A stretch of DNA of 64,000 nucleotides from Lactarius indigo (Eukaryota; Basidiomycota; Agaricomycetes; Russulales; Russulaceae). The DNA lies in assembly GCA_025766275.1 (NCBI GenBank), contig JAFKAC010000005.1, positions 1,674,001 to 1,738,000 of the forward strand, given 5' to 3'. The notes under the pieces are model-generated. The model worked only from the letters and a program-made list of their open reading frames with translations. It was not told the DNA's origin and did no database searches. Position numbers and translations under genes: made by a program. Below, in pieces: positions 1 through 10,862 of this stretch; within the stretch, counting starts at the first letter, position 1, and each line of letters starts with the position of its first letter.

Positions 1-834
1 TTCTGTTCCCGATCACTCATGCCGATCACTTCCGCAGTGATCTCAAGCCAGAAAACATCCTTCTCGATTACACAGGACACATCGCCCTTTGCGATTTCGG
101 GTTGTGCAAGCTCAACATGAAGGATAACGACATGACCAACACATTTTGCGGAACTCCAGAGTACCTCGCCCCAGAGATTCTGAATGGTGCCGGATACAGT
201 TGCGTCGGCAGATGGCATTAAGTTTCTATACACTTCGTGCTTGTGTCTCATCTTGTCTCACAGACCGGACAATCGATTGGTGGACTTTGGGAGTTCTCTT
301 GTACGAAATGCTCGTGGGGCTTCCCCCGTTCTACGATGGTGCGTACCCGGCTCCCCTCGTCCCCGATCGGGTAGGCTAAAATGACGCTCTAGAAATCACG
401 GACAAGATGTACGAGAAGATCCTGCGCGACCCACTCGTCTTCCCAGACGAGGTCGCGGCCAGCGCGCGATCGATCCTCACAGGCCTCCTCACGCGTGACC
501 CCGCGCAGCGTCTAGGCGTGAACGGTGCGGAGGAGATCAAGCGTCACCCGTTCTTCGAGAAGATCGACTGGCAGCGGCTCGCGCAGAAGAAGATCCAACC
601 CCCGTTCAAGCCAAGCGTCCGTAGTCCCGTAGATGTATCCAACTTCGACACCGTCTTCACCGCGGAGCAGCCCCTCGACTCTGTCGTCGAAGGCTCGCAG
701 CTGTCCCAGACGGTCCAGGCGCAGTTCGAGGGTGAGCGTGCCGTGATTGCAGTGTGGATGTTCATCTAAACGGCTTTTTTCTGGCCCTAGGGTTCTCGTA
801 CAATGCACGTGGTCTCACCGCGGATGCAGACTAA
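1..834 (+). CDS. YPK1: Ypk1/SGK-type AGC protein kinase, 3' part
   Basis: Serine/threonine kinase of the Ypk1/SGK branch, in yeast a TORC2 effector controlling sphingolipid and plasma-membrane homeostasis. The 5' part lies outside the window; bases 1-37 are the end of an intron. I see exons 38-198, 264-338, 393-731 and 791-834, joined by GT-AG introns that restore one frame. Visible motifs are the catalytic loop [10 protein letters not shown], the DFG region [10 protein letters not shown], the activation segment [12 protein letters not shown], then [12 protein letters not shown]. The AGC C-terminal tail follows, with SNFDTVFT and a hydrophobic motif FEGFSY split by the last intron, keeping the phosphorylatable Ser. 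Nothing looks broken. The assignment to Ypk1/SGK rather than another AGC kinase rests on the GLCKLNMKD stretch and the tail. Confidence 0.9.
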
Positions 835-1222
835 CGACCATCAAACAAGTCTAGCGATCTAGTCTCGACTCGTTCATTCATTCGCTCGCTCTATCAGCCG
901 CCCCCCTGCTAAATTGGTTCTCCGCTCGTTTGCGAATTCTCATCTCCCTGTCTCATAACTTAGTGTGCCCGGCGTACGCTGGATTTTTCTTTTTTAATTA
1001 CTCCTGTCATTTTTAGTTGCTGATCCGTATCGCTCATTATTACTTCAATCGTTGCATGCCCGCCATACCATAGCCCACCCCACTCCTCTCCTTCCCTGCG
1101 AATAATACCCTTACTGTCATAGTCCCTCGTTTGTCCTTGTCATACCAGTACCCTCCCCTCAATCGGAGTTTGATCGTCATCCGGGTGCATAGTAAGGTAT
1201 AGGGGTATTCTTATGATATACT
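835..1222. other. Intergenic, convergent 3' ends
   Basis: The 3' flanks of the kinase (+) and the permease (-) meet here. The sequence is pyrimidine-rich on the + strand and I see no reading frame or RNA worth calling. Confidence 0.6.
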
Positions 1223-3642
1223 CTACGCAACGAGGTAATATGCGGCCCAAGCCCAGCGTGCGCGCCCACGCAGGCGCTGCGAGCGCGCCTCGTCCTCATG
1301 CTCGTCGACCTGCCCCTCCTCGTGCTCGTCATGATAAAGATCTACACGTGTTAAATCAACAAAGTCGAAGAACGGCTGGGCCGGGCGTGGTGATGCTGGG
1401 AGGTGACGGACGCGCTGGACGAGGAGCCAGAGCAGGTACATGAGCGCCATCACGGGCAATTGAATATAGAACGAGAAGAAGTTGGCTGCGGAGAAGCGGG
1501 GTATGACGGAAGACCACCCTTGAACTGCGCAGTGATGCCGAACAGAAGGACACGACGCAGGATCAACAGAGCAGACACACAGAAAGACACACAGAAATTT
1601 CTGATTAGCTCCCAAATTCAAGCGACAGAAGGTGGAGAAATACGCACTGAGGAGGATGGCCGATACGGCTGTGATCTGATACGAACGGCGTGTCAGCGAA
1701 ACGCGACGGGGTAGTCGGCGAAGAGGAAATAAGCGCGCACCACGAAAGGAGGGCCCCACGGCCACGTCCACTGCGCGCGAAACTTCATCTCCGAGAGCGG
1801 TCGGCCTTGCGTCTTCCACGCTGTGCGGAGGCGCCACGACGCGATTCCAATGGACAGCCAGGCAATCTACGATGCACACGCGAACACGTGAACATGGAGC
1901 ACTGCACCGCCCGCAGCAAAAAAAAAGTGTGGGTGCTCTCCCCCGTACCTGGCAGGACACGCCGAGAAGAGTCTGCAGCCATGCCCACAACTGGCCGTTT
2001 CCGATGAAAGAACTGCCGAAACATAGAGCGCTGATGCTGCTGGTCAATAACAGCGCGGGAAGCGGTACACCTCCGCGCGTCGTCCACGCGAAGAGGGGTG
2101 GCGCATGAGACGCTGCAGCGAGGCCATAGAGCACGCGCGTGCCGGTGAAGAGTGAATGGTTACTGGAGGAAATGACAGAGCTGAGAATGACGGTGTTCAT
2201 GAAAGATGCGGCGATGGCTGAGGAATGGATATAGGAGCTAGAGACTTGGGAACAGCGCGAATGACGCACTGGAACCAAACTGTTTGAACACGATCGTGAA
2301 GGGTGACGTGGTTGCGGTCTCGTTGGAAAGATTTGGGTAGTCCCAGGGAACTGAGGCGAGAATTTGGCAAAAACGTCAAGAGATGAGCTATATGCGCACC
2401 ATTCAAACCGATTAACAAGATGCTCAGGAGGTAAAACAACAGGATGCTGCAGAATGCGTGAGCTGAAGCGCTCAAGTGCTCTCCGAGGGAACTCACGTAC
2501 CGCCAAAATACAAACTTGACAACTCGCGGTATGTTCTTACCCGGATTCTTCGTTTCGCCTGCAGTCATTCCAAGACTCTCTGTCCCCCCAACTGCGTGGA
2601 GATAAGACGATTATGAGGCCCAGATCGAGGACAACGTACAGGCAACGCTGGCAGTGACAAAGACGTGTGCGAAACCCCCGAAGCCTCCAACGAATGGTGC
2701 ACCTTGGATTTTCCAGTTCTCGAAACCAATGAAGCGATGTTCTTGATTAGCACCAACATTCACAAGAATGCCAAGTAGAATGAAGATGACGATTGTGACG
2801 ACCTTGAGGGACGACAGCCAATACTCTATTTGACGTCGGTGAGAAAAACGGCGGTATGGTGAGAATGTAGATAAGAACATGTCACGAGACCCACCTAGTT
2901 CACCGTATGCTCCGACATGAGTAGCGTTAACGGAGACGAGGAATATCCATATTGTAAGACTGAAAATCCAAGGGTTAGGAAAGCTCCAGAACTCCAAGAC
3001 TAATTGGGCGGCGGTGAGGTCGGAGGCAATAGAGACGGCGTAAGTAAGCCAATAGTTCCACGAGAGGGCGAAACCGTATGCCGGGGAGAAGAACCTAGTG
3101 GCGTAGACGTTGAATGAACCTGTAGACGAAACATGTTGAGAGTGGTTAAAGGGTAAAACCACCAAGAAAGGGAAATGTGTGTGAAGTGCGGGGGAATAGA
3201 TGGGGTCATGATGATAAGGAACCAATAGAAAGAATCTATTGAGACCGAAAAAGGTGTAATTGGAAAATCTGATGCGAGAAAGTTGGGAGGGTTGTCGAAC
3301 GAAGAGGCACTCACCGGCTACGGGGTACTGAGTCGCCATCTCACCCAGGAGTAGAAGAGTGACATAGACGATGAAGCCAACGATGGAATAGCAGATCAGC
3401 ATGCTGGCTGGTCCGCCCTGGGCTAGAGACGTGCCAGTGCCCAAGAAAAGACCAGTGCCGATCGTGCCAGCGATGGCGATCATCTGGACCTGGCGCGAGG
3501 ACAGGCCACGGTGTAATGTCCCGATAGGAGGACTGGGTGGAGCCTGAGGATACGTTGGGGTATCTTCATCGTCGTATCGTTGATGTGAAAACGAAGGTTT
3601 GATAGTCCCATAACTGATGGCGGGTGTGAATTCAGAGGCCAT
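1223..3642 (-). CDS. Amino-acid permease (yeast AAT/YAT type)
   Basis: Plasma-membrane amino-acid/H+ symporter of the fungal AAP family. The N-terminus is hydrophilic, followed by the family signature in TM1 (MIAIAGTIGTGLFLGTG), then TM segments ending in SWNYWLTYAVS, a conserved GTESLGMTAGE motif (codons split by an intron near 2,580-2,630), the TRVLYGLA stretch and a final TM pair followed by an acidic tail. About 8-9 exons. The start at 3642 (MASEFTPAIS) is preferred because the upstream extension would overlap the divergent G-patch gene. One intron (about 3,117-3,315) is near 200 bp, long for this window, and stays open in one frame by chance. It shares an 84-bp intergenic promoter with the next gene. 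Substrate cannot be told from sequence. Confidence 0.88.
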
Positions 3643-3726
3643 GGCCGCACCTGCCCAATTCGGCTCAGGTAAGAGTTCCCAAGAGTCTACTGTAATGGTG
3701 AATTCACAACTATTGTGCCGTCCACG

Positions 3727-4851
3727 ATGGACACAGAGCCAGATATCGACGACCTCTGGCACAGTTTTCATTATAGGCCCAAGTCACTCCGTGCAGTGAA
3801 CCCCCCGATATTTGTCCCCGCCTCAGCCTCGCATTCGTCACACAGCGACGACGGCCATATTGGCCAGCACGGCAATGACGACGGTGACGACGTCGCGACC
3901 TGGTATAGATCCCTCAGCCGCCAAGCTAACCCCCACAACTCACCGGCGCCGGCGGCAAGTCTCGAAGCACCCCCAGAACCTTCGTCGTCGTTATCCCCTT
4001 TGATTCAACCAAAACCAACCCTACGGCGTGCGCAGGACTGGTTCATCTCCCGTGCGATCTCGCAGCATGCGGCTTCTGCCCCAGCGACACCCCATCCTAG
4101 TACCAGCAATAACACACTCGCCGACCTCTTATCACGCAACCCCCCAACCGCCGAACAGCCGCTCCGGCCGCCGGTCTTCCTACATCTAGGCCCGTCAAAC
4201 AAGGGGTGGGTCATGCTTGAGAACCAGGGGTGGTCCGAGGGCGAGGGTCTAGGCAGCAGTGTTCCTCGAAGCAGTGACGCACGTCCCACGAAGCGTTTGC
4301 CGATTAAGAAGGGGAAAGCGGGGCGAGGCTCCCCGCTTACCCCCGCGCTTCCCTCCCCGCCACCCCAGGAGCGAACATCAGAAGTCATTCTGGACCATGA
4401 CATCGTAGAGGTTCGGAAGGTACCCGTGATTGACCTTACTTTGTCCGACACCGAGGACGAGGACGGTGACGTTGACCGTTACGAAGACGAGGAAGAGGGT
4501 GATGATGACGATGACGACCGTAATAACGACAACGATAACCTATCGCTATCCCCAAATTCTCCACCATCAGACCCCTGCGCCGAACCGACCGTTCTTCTGA
4601 CGCCCCTCCCTATCGTACTCAAGTCCGACCGTCTCGGTATAGGCCTCAAGGCCAAAACGGAGGGGCCCTACCGATCCTCCGTCAAGCGTGTGACGCATAA
4701 CGCCGCTGCCCTCGCTGCGCACGTCAAAGCTGGTGAGGACCTGCGCCGGACCCAGCATCGCTTCGGAAAGGGTCAGAGGGCATATGCACGAGCAGAGCAC
4801 TTCGAGAGGGAACGCCGGCAGAACTTGATGGCATACCTGAGCGAACCCTAA
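3727..4851 (+). CDS. G-patch domain protein with acidic low-complexity linker
   Basis: Single-exon 374-residue protein starting MDTEPDIDDLWHSF. Residues about 150-175 form a G-patch-like segment (GWVMLENQGWSEGEGLGSS), the glycine-rich module that binds and activates DEAH-box RNA helicases. A long Asp/Glu stretch follows (about 245-275), then a basic C-terminal block with DRLGIGLK and KRVTHN, a layout reminiscent of the C-terminal half of GPANK1-type G-patch proteins. No ankyrin repeats are visible. Likely nuclear RNA processing by family analogy; the exact orthologue is not assigned. Divergent from the permease. Confidence 0.75.
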   Translation: MDTEPDIDDLWHSFHYRPKSLRAVNPPIFVPASASHSSHSDDGHIGQHGNDDGDDVATWYRSLSRQANPHNSPAPAASLEAPPEPSSSLSPLIQPKPTLRRAQDWFISRAISQHAASAPATPHPSTSNNTLADLLSRNPPTAEQPLRPPVFLHLGPSNKGWVMLENQGWSEGEGLGSSVPRSSDARPTKRLPIKKGKAGRGSPLTPALPSPPPQERTSEVILDHDIVEVRKVPVIDLTLSDTEDEDGDVDRYEDEEEGDDDDDDRNNDNDNLSLSPNSPPSDPCAEPTVLLTPLPIVLKSDRLGIGLKAKTEGPYRSSVKRVTHNAAALAAHVKAGEDLRRTQHRFGKGQRAYARAEHFERERRQNLMAYLSEP

Positions 4852-5220
4852 GCACGATCGGACTTTTGTAGGATGAGCCTCGGTACAGTATGCTCCCAAG
4901 GCAGTGTCATTTCCACGTTTTTTCCGTAGATCGTCGTGATATGATATATAGATACAGTAGTTTACATATGTATTGACAGGCCATGACACGGTCAGAACAG
5001 AAATCTCTATGCATCGTACATTAAATTTAAGTAAAAAAAAAAAAAAAGGATGCCGTCGACAGTAGCAAAGCGCAGGGTATACATTCGATGAGAAACTGAG
5101 TTTCCTAAATTTCACTGGCATTCGGGTATGGGGAGAGAGAGGGAAGGGAGGGGAGAGGGAAACACGAAGACTTGATTCCAGCAAGAGAAACTTTTTCGAA
5201 AAGGGAAACCGATCAACGAG
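4852..5220. other. Intergenic, convergent 3' ends
   Basis: Between the G-patch gene (+) and an F-box gene (-). It holds a run of 15 A at about 5,033-5,047, plausibly a poly-A-rich 3' region, and a purine-rich GGGA tract near 5,130-5,160. No gene seen. Confidence 0.5.
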
Positions 5221-7196
5221 TTAAGACTCTTGCCACGACCCACGCGACGTTTCGCACTTGACCTCATCGACATATAACCTCAACCATTGTACCATCTCCT
5301 TGCTGATCTGGTGACAGCGAGTGAGGTCTAGGTCTTTGAGGCGCAGAGGCCACGAGTAGCTTGACGCGTTGGGCGGAACAGAGTGTGAGCGCCCGTGGGA
5401 GGTTGGTTGCGTAAGTGCGTGGGTCGGATGGGGTTGGCGCAGTGTCAGGGCAGAATAAGATGCCGGTGCCGGAAGGGTCAGCATCGGTGGCACGGCCTGA
5501 CGCGGGTACGCGCGGACATGGGCAGGTAAACGCGACTCGACAAAGGTCCTGAGTGCGTCCCAGTCCAGCGTCGTGCACCCCTCAAGGCTCAGCGTCTCCA
5601 GCTTGGGGCAGATCCACGTAGTAGTCGCAGTGGGAGCAGAAAGACTCTGTAGAGAATGGGAGTATTAGAACCAAACAGACGTCATTCGTAAAGGAGTAAT
5701 GACATACCCTAATCAGACTAGAGGAAGCGTCCTCCACGTCCACAAGTTCAAGTGTCGTCAGCGAGGACGTCCGACTCAGAAGCTTAACCAACTCGAGCTC
5801 CCCAAAAAAGGACGCCTCGATCCTCAAATGTCGCAGTGGCAGCGACGTCAGTGATTGGCGCTTCAGGTGATTCAGCAAGGACGTCACATTGTCCATGTAG
5901 CACAACGCGACCTTCTCAAGCGCTGGAAAGGCCGATTTGACTAAGAATGGTCCGCGTGCGCTGAATGCCCGAATAGTGAAACGTCATTTTCACGAGCCGC
6001 GGTAGCTGGATCATGTGTGACGGAAGTCGCTTGTCGAGGTGTGGTTCGTGCTCATACATCGTACACGTCTCCGGGTCAACGTCCGACATGTTCCGCAAAG
6101 AGAGTTCTTCTAATTGTGGTGAAGCACGCAGGATGTCGAGAATCACGTCAACCGCTGGCGCGTAATTGTTCCAATAACCGCCGAGCTCCAAAACCCGCAA
6201 GGCGCGGACCATGCTAACATCCCATCCAAAGTTAAACGAGTTGAAGGAGCACACTGCCAGCCGGGGAAAGTGTCCGTCGAACAGAGGAAGAGGTGGAGGG
6301 GCGTAGTGGTCATCTTGCATGGAATTAAATACACGGACTTGGAGGACCTCGAGCATCGGTGCCTTGTCCTTGCAACGTGACAACGCTGCGTGCGCCTGAG
6401 GTCGGGTGGGGACTGATAGCTGGAAAGATTTCCAGCGCCATATGGAGGGGTATAAGAGATCCATGGCATGGATGATCGTTTCTGTGGTGGTGCCGCCTCT
6501 ACCGTCTATTTGCGGGTTAAAATTGATGTCGACGTGTAGGGGCACCGACTTTGATCGTGCCAATCGCCGCCTTGCCTTGTCCAGGGATACGTGATCGCTC
6601 ACCACAACACGCGACCAGAGGACAGGATTATTCATCGCAACATCAGCCCAATACCGACATACCAGCATGACATTGGACAACATGAGGGTGTCTTCTTCAT
6701 CATCGCCAAGCACGCCGATGGTGAATATAGACGCCAGGAGCTCGCTTGGAAGACGCTGGATGGGGGCCTGGAGGCGCACGGCTTGCTCGAGGCTTTTTTC
6801 GAGCCGCTCGCGCTCGTTCATGAGGGAAGCCATTTTGGACTCGAGGCTGGAAAGCGCTTCACGAAGATCCGGGATAGACGTCTCCGGAGCACTGCTGACA
6901 CGCGTGTGGCTCGGCTGGGGGACCTGTGTGTTGTAGGAAGCGATATTACGTGCAACAGCCGCGCCGGACCCTCTGCCCAGCGACACGGTTGCCGTGCCTG
7001 CTGGTCGGGTGAAGAAGTCCGGTGGGACCCTCATGCGGCGAGGTGGATGAAGGGATAGGGAGATTGAGTCGATCGGAGTCGGATGAGATGCCGAGACCTT
7101 AGACGTCACAGGCGCTAGGTCTTCTCTGGATGCAGAGGCAAAGGCGGCATCGACGGACGAGGAATATGGGGGATAAATTAAGGGCGAGCGAGGCAT
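5221..7196 (-). CDS. F-box protein with LRR-like C-terminal half
   Basis: About 610-residue substrate-receptor type protein of SCF ubiquitin ligases. A Ser/Pro-rich N-terminus is followed by a short coiled coil (residues about 112-145, LREALSSLESKMASLMNERE) and an F-box (about 147-190, IQRLPSELLASIF, then VCRYWADVAMNNPVLWSRV). The remaining part has leucine-rich repeat-like segments (LRVLELGGY, LEELSLRNMS, LETLSLEG, LKDLDLTRC). An intron lies at about 5,646-5,708. The frame is broken by one extra base near 5,942: read with the base removed, ILVKSAFPALEKVAL continues the repeat pattern. This architecture is common in Agaricomycetes. Target unknown. Confidence 0.75.
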
Positions 7197-7469
7197 GACG
7201 GAAAAGTGAGGATCGAAAAGACGGAGAGGGATGGAGAGGGTGCGCTGTGGTCAAGGGTGTAGCTCTGAAACGTAACTGGCTTGATATGGGGAGGGGGACT
7301 GGATGGGCGGTGAGGGGTCAAGCTGAAACGGTGGGCTCAAAGAGCGACGGGGGCGGACATATTTGTAGGAAAGATTTTCATCGGAGAAGGGATGGCGGGC
7401 GGAAGGGTTTTAAGAGGAGGGATATCTCACGATGATAAAAGCTCGTGAATGGCATCCTGCGTGCAGTGA

Positions 7470-7682
7470 TTATGACACGCACGAGGCCAACAGCGTGCCC
7501 AGGTTCGGGCGGCGGCAGACTGGAAAGAAGAGTAAGCGCGCGAGGAGTGACCTGCAACGTGGGCAGTCGGGGTAAATTGGACGGGACACGAGGAACACGA
7601 GGAGGGCAACGAGGCAGATTAGAAACAAGGTTCGATTGCGTTCACGGTTCCTTCTTGCCTTTTCATAATCTACCGGATACAT
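7470..7682 (-). CDS. Small single-pass membrane protein candidate
   Basis: 70-codon ORF starting with ATG 9 nt after the stop codon of the PQ-loop transporter gene, same strand and same frame. The N-terminus is highly charged (YEKARRNRERN), followed by one strongly hydrophobic segment (TLFLICLVALLVFLVS) and a CxxC pair (PDCPRC). The charged-then-hydrophobic layout suggests a tail-anchored or signal-anchored microprotein. I do not recognise a family. It could be a second cistron on the transporter transcript, a readthrough extension, or chance sequence in a 3' UTR; the last third may be intronic. Confidence 0.35.
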   Translation of the reverse strand: MYPVDYEKARRNRERNRTLFLICLVALLVFLVSRPIYPDCPRCRSLLARLLFFPVCRRPNLGTLLASCVS

Positions 7683-7691
7683 CCGTCTGTC

Positions 7692-8931
7692 CTATGATAC
7701 GTCCACATCTACACCTCCTGCCCTCCTATAGTATACAAACTGTCCGAGCACCTGGCCACCCGCTCAGTTTTCTCGCCTCCGCAGTCTGAAACAGTTCACT
7801 CACGAATGCATCAAGTAACACCGTCAACGTGCTCCCTACGTATACACAGCGTGTTCAGCCTTCCCCGTCTAGGACAATAATAGATCCTCTTACCTGCCAA
7901 CCAACTCGCATTCGCGATCAAATGTTCCATCTCCATGGATGACACACAGATGGATAACGCATACGTCAGGTTTCCCATGATTCCAAAGATAAACAATCCA
8001 GGGGAAAGGCCACGACACTTGGTGTCAAAGTTTTTTACTGATCACGTCTCAGCCGTAATCCGTTCTCGGCGTTGCGCCAATGACTCACATATTTGGGGTA
8101 TCCGTGAACCCACTTCAGGAAGGCCAATGAGTGCCAACATCCAGCTAGAACTGCGAAGAGACGCTCACAGTACAACAGCGCGCTGCAATATCCCATGAGT
8201 TGACTCTTCCACTCCACAACCTCTCCGGGCCGCGGCTCCTCATCACCACCACTGTGACCTACCCCCTGAACTTTTTGACTGATGGCCCAGGCCGTTATGC
8301 CGGCTCCAACGAGGCAAAGAATCACGCCGACGTATTCCAATACGTGGCGTCTCAAGGAACGTTTCTTTTCGGATTCATGGGCACCATTACTCGAAGAAAG
8401 TAGTGGCGTGGCTTCTCCCGTGTTTTCTATGTGATGCGCTTGTGGGCGCGCCAGCGTGCCCGTATTCAACCACCGGTAGTAGTAAATTTGGATGATAAGG
8501 GCGGTATCGCAAAGGGTATACTGCCAGGTAAGACACCGAAAAACTTTTAGCTTTGGACGCCACTTGGTCATGGAAGGGAAGGGACGCACGTATCCAGCGA
8601 GAATAATCATCGTCGGCAAAAGACCAGCGGTCCATGCCCCTGCAAGGTTGCACAGGTCACCAGCAAGCCAGATCACGATGAAGGCGATGCTAACGCCCTC
8701 TCCTGACTTGAGAGAGAAGTTTTCATAAATCTGTGGGGAGTATACGACAACCCTGCGGGATAAGAAATCAAGTTGGGTCCACAAGAAAAAAGAGATGTAT
8801 GCCTCGTACCATGTCGCGATAGGAAATCCATCCGAGCTACGAAATGCCGAACAGTCAGTCGAACAGATTGCGCGGGATTGAGAGATAGCGCGACATACCA
8901 TACCACTCAAAGAAACGGCGAGACTAGCCAT
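7692..8931 (-). CDS. PQ-loop repeat transporter (vacuolar basic amino acid, Ypq1/PQLC2 type)
   Basis: Membrane protein with two PQ-loop motifs: VVVYSPQIYENFSLKSGEG in the first repeat and GSRIPQI-LKNF-TKCRGLS in the second, each split by introns. The family exports cationic amino acids from vacuole or lysosome. Further hydrophobic stretches include GLLPTMIILAGY and LFIFGIMGNLTYALSI. About nine exons can be built with GT-AG borders; the last joins DAF to VLGQFVYYRR before stop TAG at 7692-7694. One extra base near 8,821 breaks the frame between LGWIS and IATW, where family members read straight through. A 70-codon ORF follows 9 nt downstream. Confidence 0.85.
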
Positions 8932-9159
8932 GTTCGTTACAAAGGAGTGGAAATTCGACCTAATAGCATGGACAGCGGGGCACCCCGACTAGCTGTTTGC
9001 GTTGGCACTGAATGAGGGGAAGTGCTTTTTTTTGTAAGACAAATTCCAAGGTTTTAGGGATAAGTGGCACGTGGTGCGGCAATCGCCGCCTGACGCTCGG
9101 GGACCGGAAGCGGGCCTGCCGCCGCGAGTCGCGTCTGCGTCAACACAACCTCTGCAGCC

Positions 9160-10497
9160 ATGAACAACCAACAAGAGGCATTCCGGAGGTTTGCCCAGCA
9201 ATTACAACGCGCCAGTAAAGGTGGTGGGGGCTTTCCAGGGGGTTCTCCGCGGGGTCTATTTGCAGGGGGTGGCTTGATTATTGCCCTCGTGGCTGGGGGT
9301 GTAGCGCTCAATGCGAGCTTGTTCAACGGTGGGCAACCCTCTCGAATCTTCTATGGCAATGAGTTAAGTGCGGTCTAAGTACTAGTCGACGGAGGTCACC
9401 GCGCCATTCAAGTATACTAGGTACGCAAGTTCCCTGCTTTCTTTCACGTCACGGTCTTAATGATGCTTTGTAGGCTCAATGGAGTGACGGAGAGCGTGTA
9501 TGGAGAAGGTACCCACCTTAGGGTATGTATTTTCTTCGTCTTTTGGTCCTCTACCGGGGTATAATTTCGTCCCAATTCAGATTCCATGGTTCGAGACACC
9601 CATTGTCTTCGACATTCGTGCGAAACCAAGGAGTATTGCGAGCCTTACAGGCACAAAAGGTGAGCAGTGGTCCTCTCCATTGGGCGTCAGAAACTCAAAA
9701 TACCTTAGACCTGCAAATGGTCAATATTACTTGCCGTGTGTTGTCTCGGCCATCACCTCAGGCGCTTCCCACGATATACCGCGAACTCGGCCAGGATTTC
9801 GATGAGCGCGTGCTGCCTTCCATTGTGAATGAAGTCTTGAAAAGCGTAGTGGCACAGTTCAATGCCAGCCAACTCATCACGCAACGTGAAATGGTGACTC
9901 GTACTCAGGGTATCCAAGGAACTTTCCGTGATAGCTGAATACTGCGATGCAGGTCTCGCGACTCGTGCGGGAGAACCTTACAAACCGCGCGCTCCGGTTC
10001 AATCTCGTTTTGGACGACGTATCGATCACCCATGTCGCATTTTCCCCTGAGTTCACACATGCAGTCGAAGCGAAGCAGGTACGGGCACGCGCCTCGCCCC
10101 ATTTAGGAGCATAACTCAATATGTCCCTCAGATTGCGCAACAAACCGCTCTTCGAGCAGCCTTCCTTGTGGATCAGGCCATTCAAGAGAAGCAGGTATTT
10201 ATCTGTCGTTTTATTGACACGCTGTCATGTTGATTGCCCCTTCCCCAGTCTATTATTGTACGGGCGCAGGGTGAGGCGCGGAGCGCTGAGTTGATTGGGG
10301 AGGCGATGCGAAATAACAAGGGATTTCTTGCAATTACGGAGATTGGAGGCCGCCCGCGACATCGCGACATTGCTCTCTGAATCCGGGAATAAGGTCATGT
10401 TGGATTCACAATCCCTTCTCTTAAATGGTGAGTTTGTATAATGTCAAGTGATCTGAAGCTTACAGTCTTTATCCTTTTTGTAGTAGTGAACGACTGA
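9160..10497 (+). CDS. PHB2: Prohibitin-2, mitochondrial inner-membrane chaperone subunit
   Basis: Subunit of the ring-shaped prohibitin complex of the mitochondrial inner membrane. The N-terminal glycine-rich stretch and a hydrophobic anchor ([17 protein letters not shown]) lead into the SPFH domain: [69 protein letters not shown] coiled-coil region ([33 protein letters not shown]) and the C-terminus LLLNVVND follow. Introns are short GT-AG. Two single-base insertions break the conserved frame: one C near 9,409 (before KYTR) and one G near 10,330 (before [12 protein letters not shown]). Since the protein is otherwise close to the consensus, sequencing error is the simplest explanation. Confidence 0.92.
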
Positions 10498-10862
10498 CAC
10501 CACGAAGGAGTTGCTCAAGACTAGGAAGTGAGCTGAGGCTCAGAGGGGATTTGGGAGCACCCCGTTGTGCACGTATCTTTTGCGTTCGAATGTCATCGAT
10601 TTCTTAGTCGAAGAAATTGGGCTTCATAAGCTTTCTATCCGTTCCTTATGCTACTGGACTCCCGGTACCCTCTATCTTCCTTGTTGGCGCTTGCGTTCAA
10701 GATAGGGCGAGCGAATGTCAGCGGGTTGACTCGTGAGCCCACCATTACCGCAGCCCGGGTGTGGGTAAGTGGCGCTTGACACGCGCACGTGGTGTCTGGG
10801 CAATCTATCGTCGCGTCATCCGTGGATCCAGACCTTGCCACTGGCTGTCATTCTTGGCTCTC
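10498..10862. other. Intergenic region upstream of MSH5
   Basis: Lies between the prohibitin stop and the MSH5 start codon. No coding segment or clear TATA element is visible; it should contain the MSH5 promoter. Confidence 0.5.

Noticed and set aside
1403..2108. Several plus-strand frames over the permease
   Set aside because: They are antisense shadows of the permease exons and introns and have no protein-like features.
3117..3315. Open frame through the long permease intron as coding insert
   Set aside because: The insert interrupts the conserved region before SFNVYATRFF and has clear donor and acceptor sites; the open frame is by chance.
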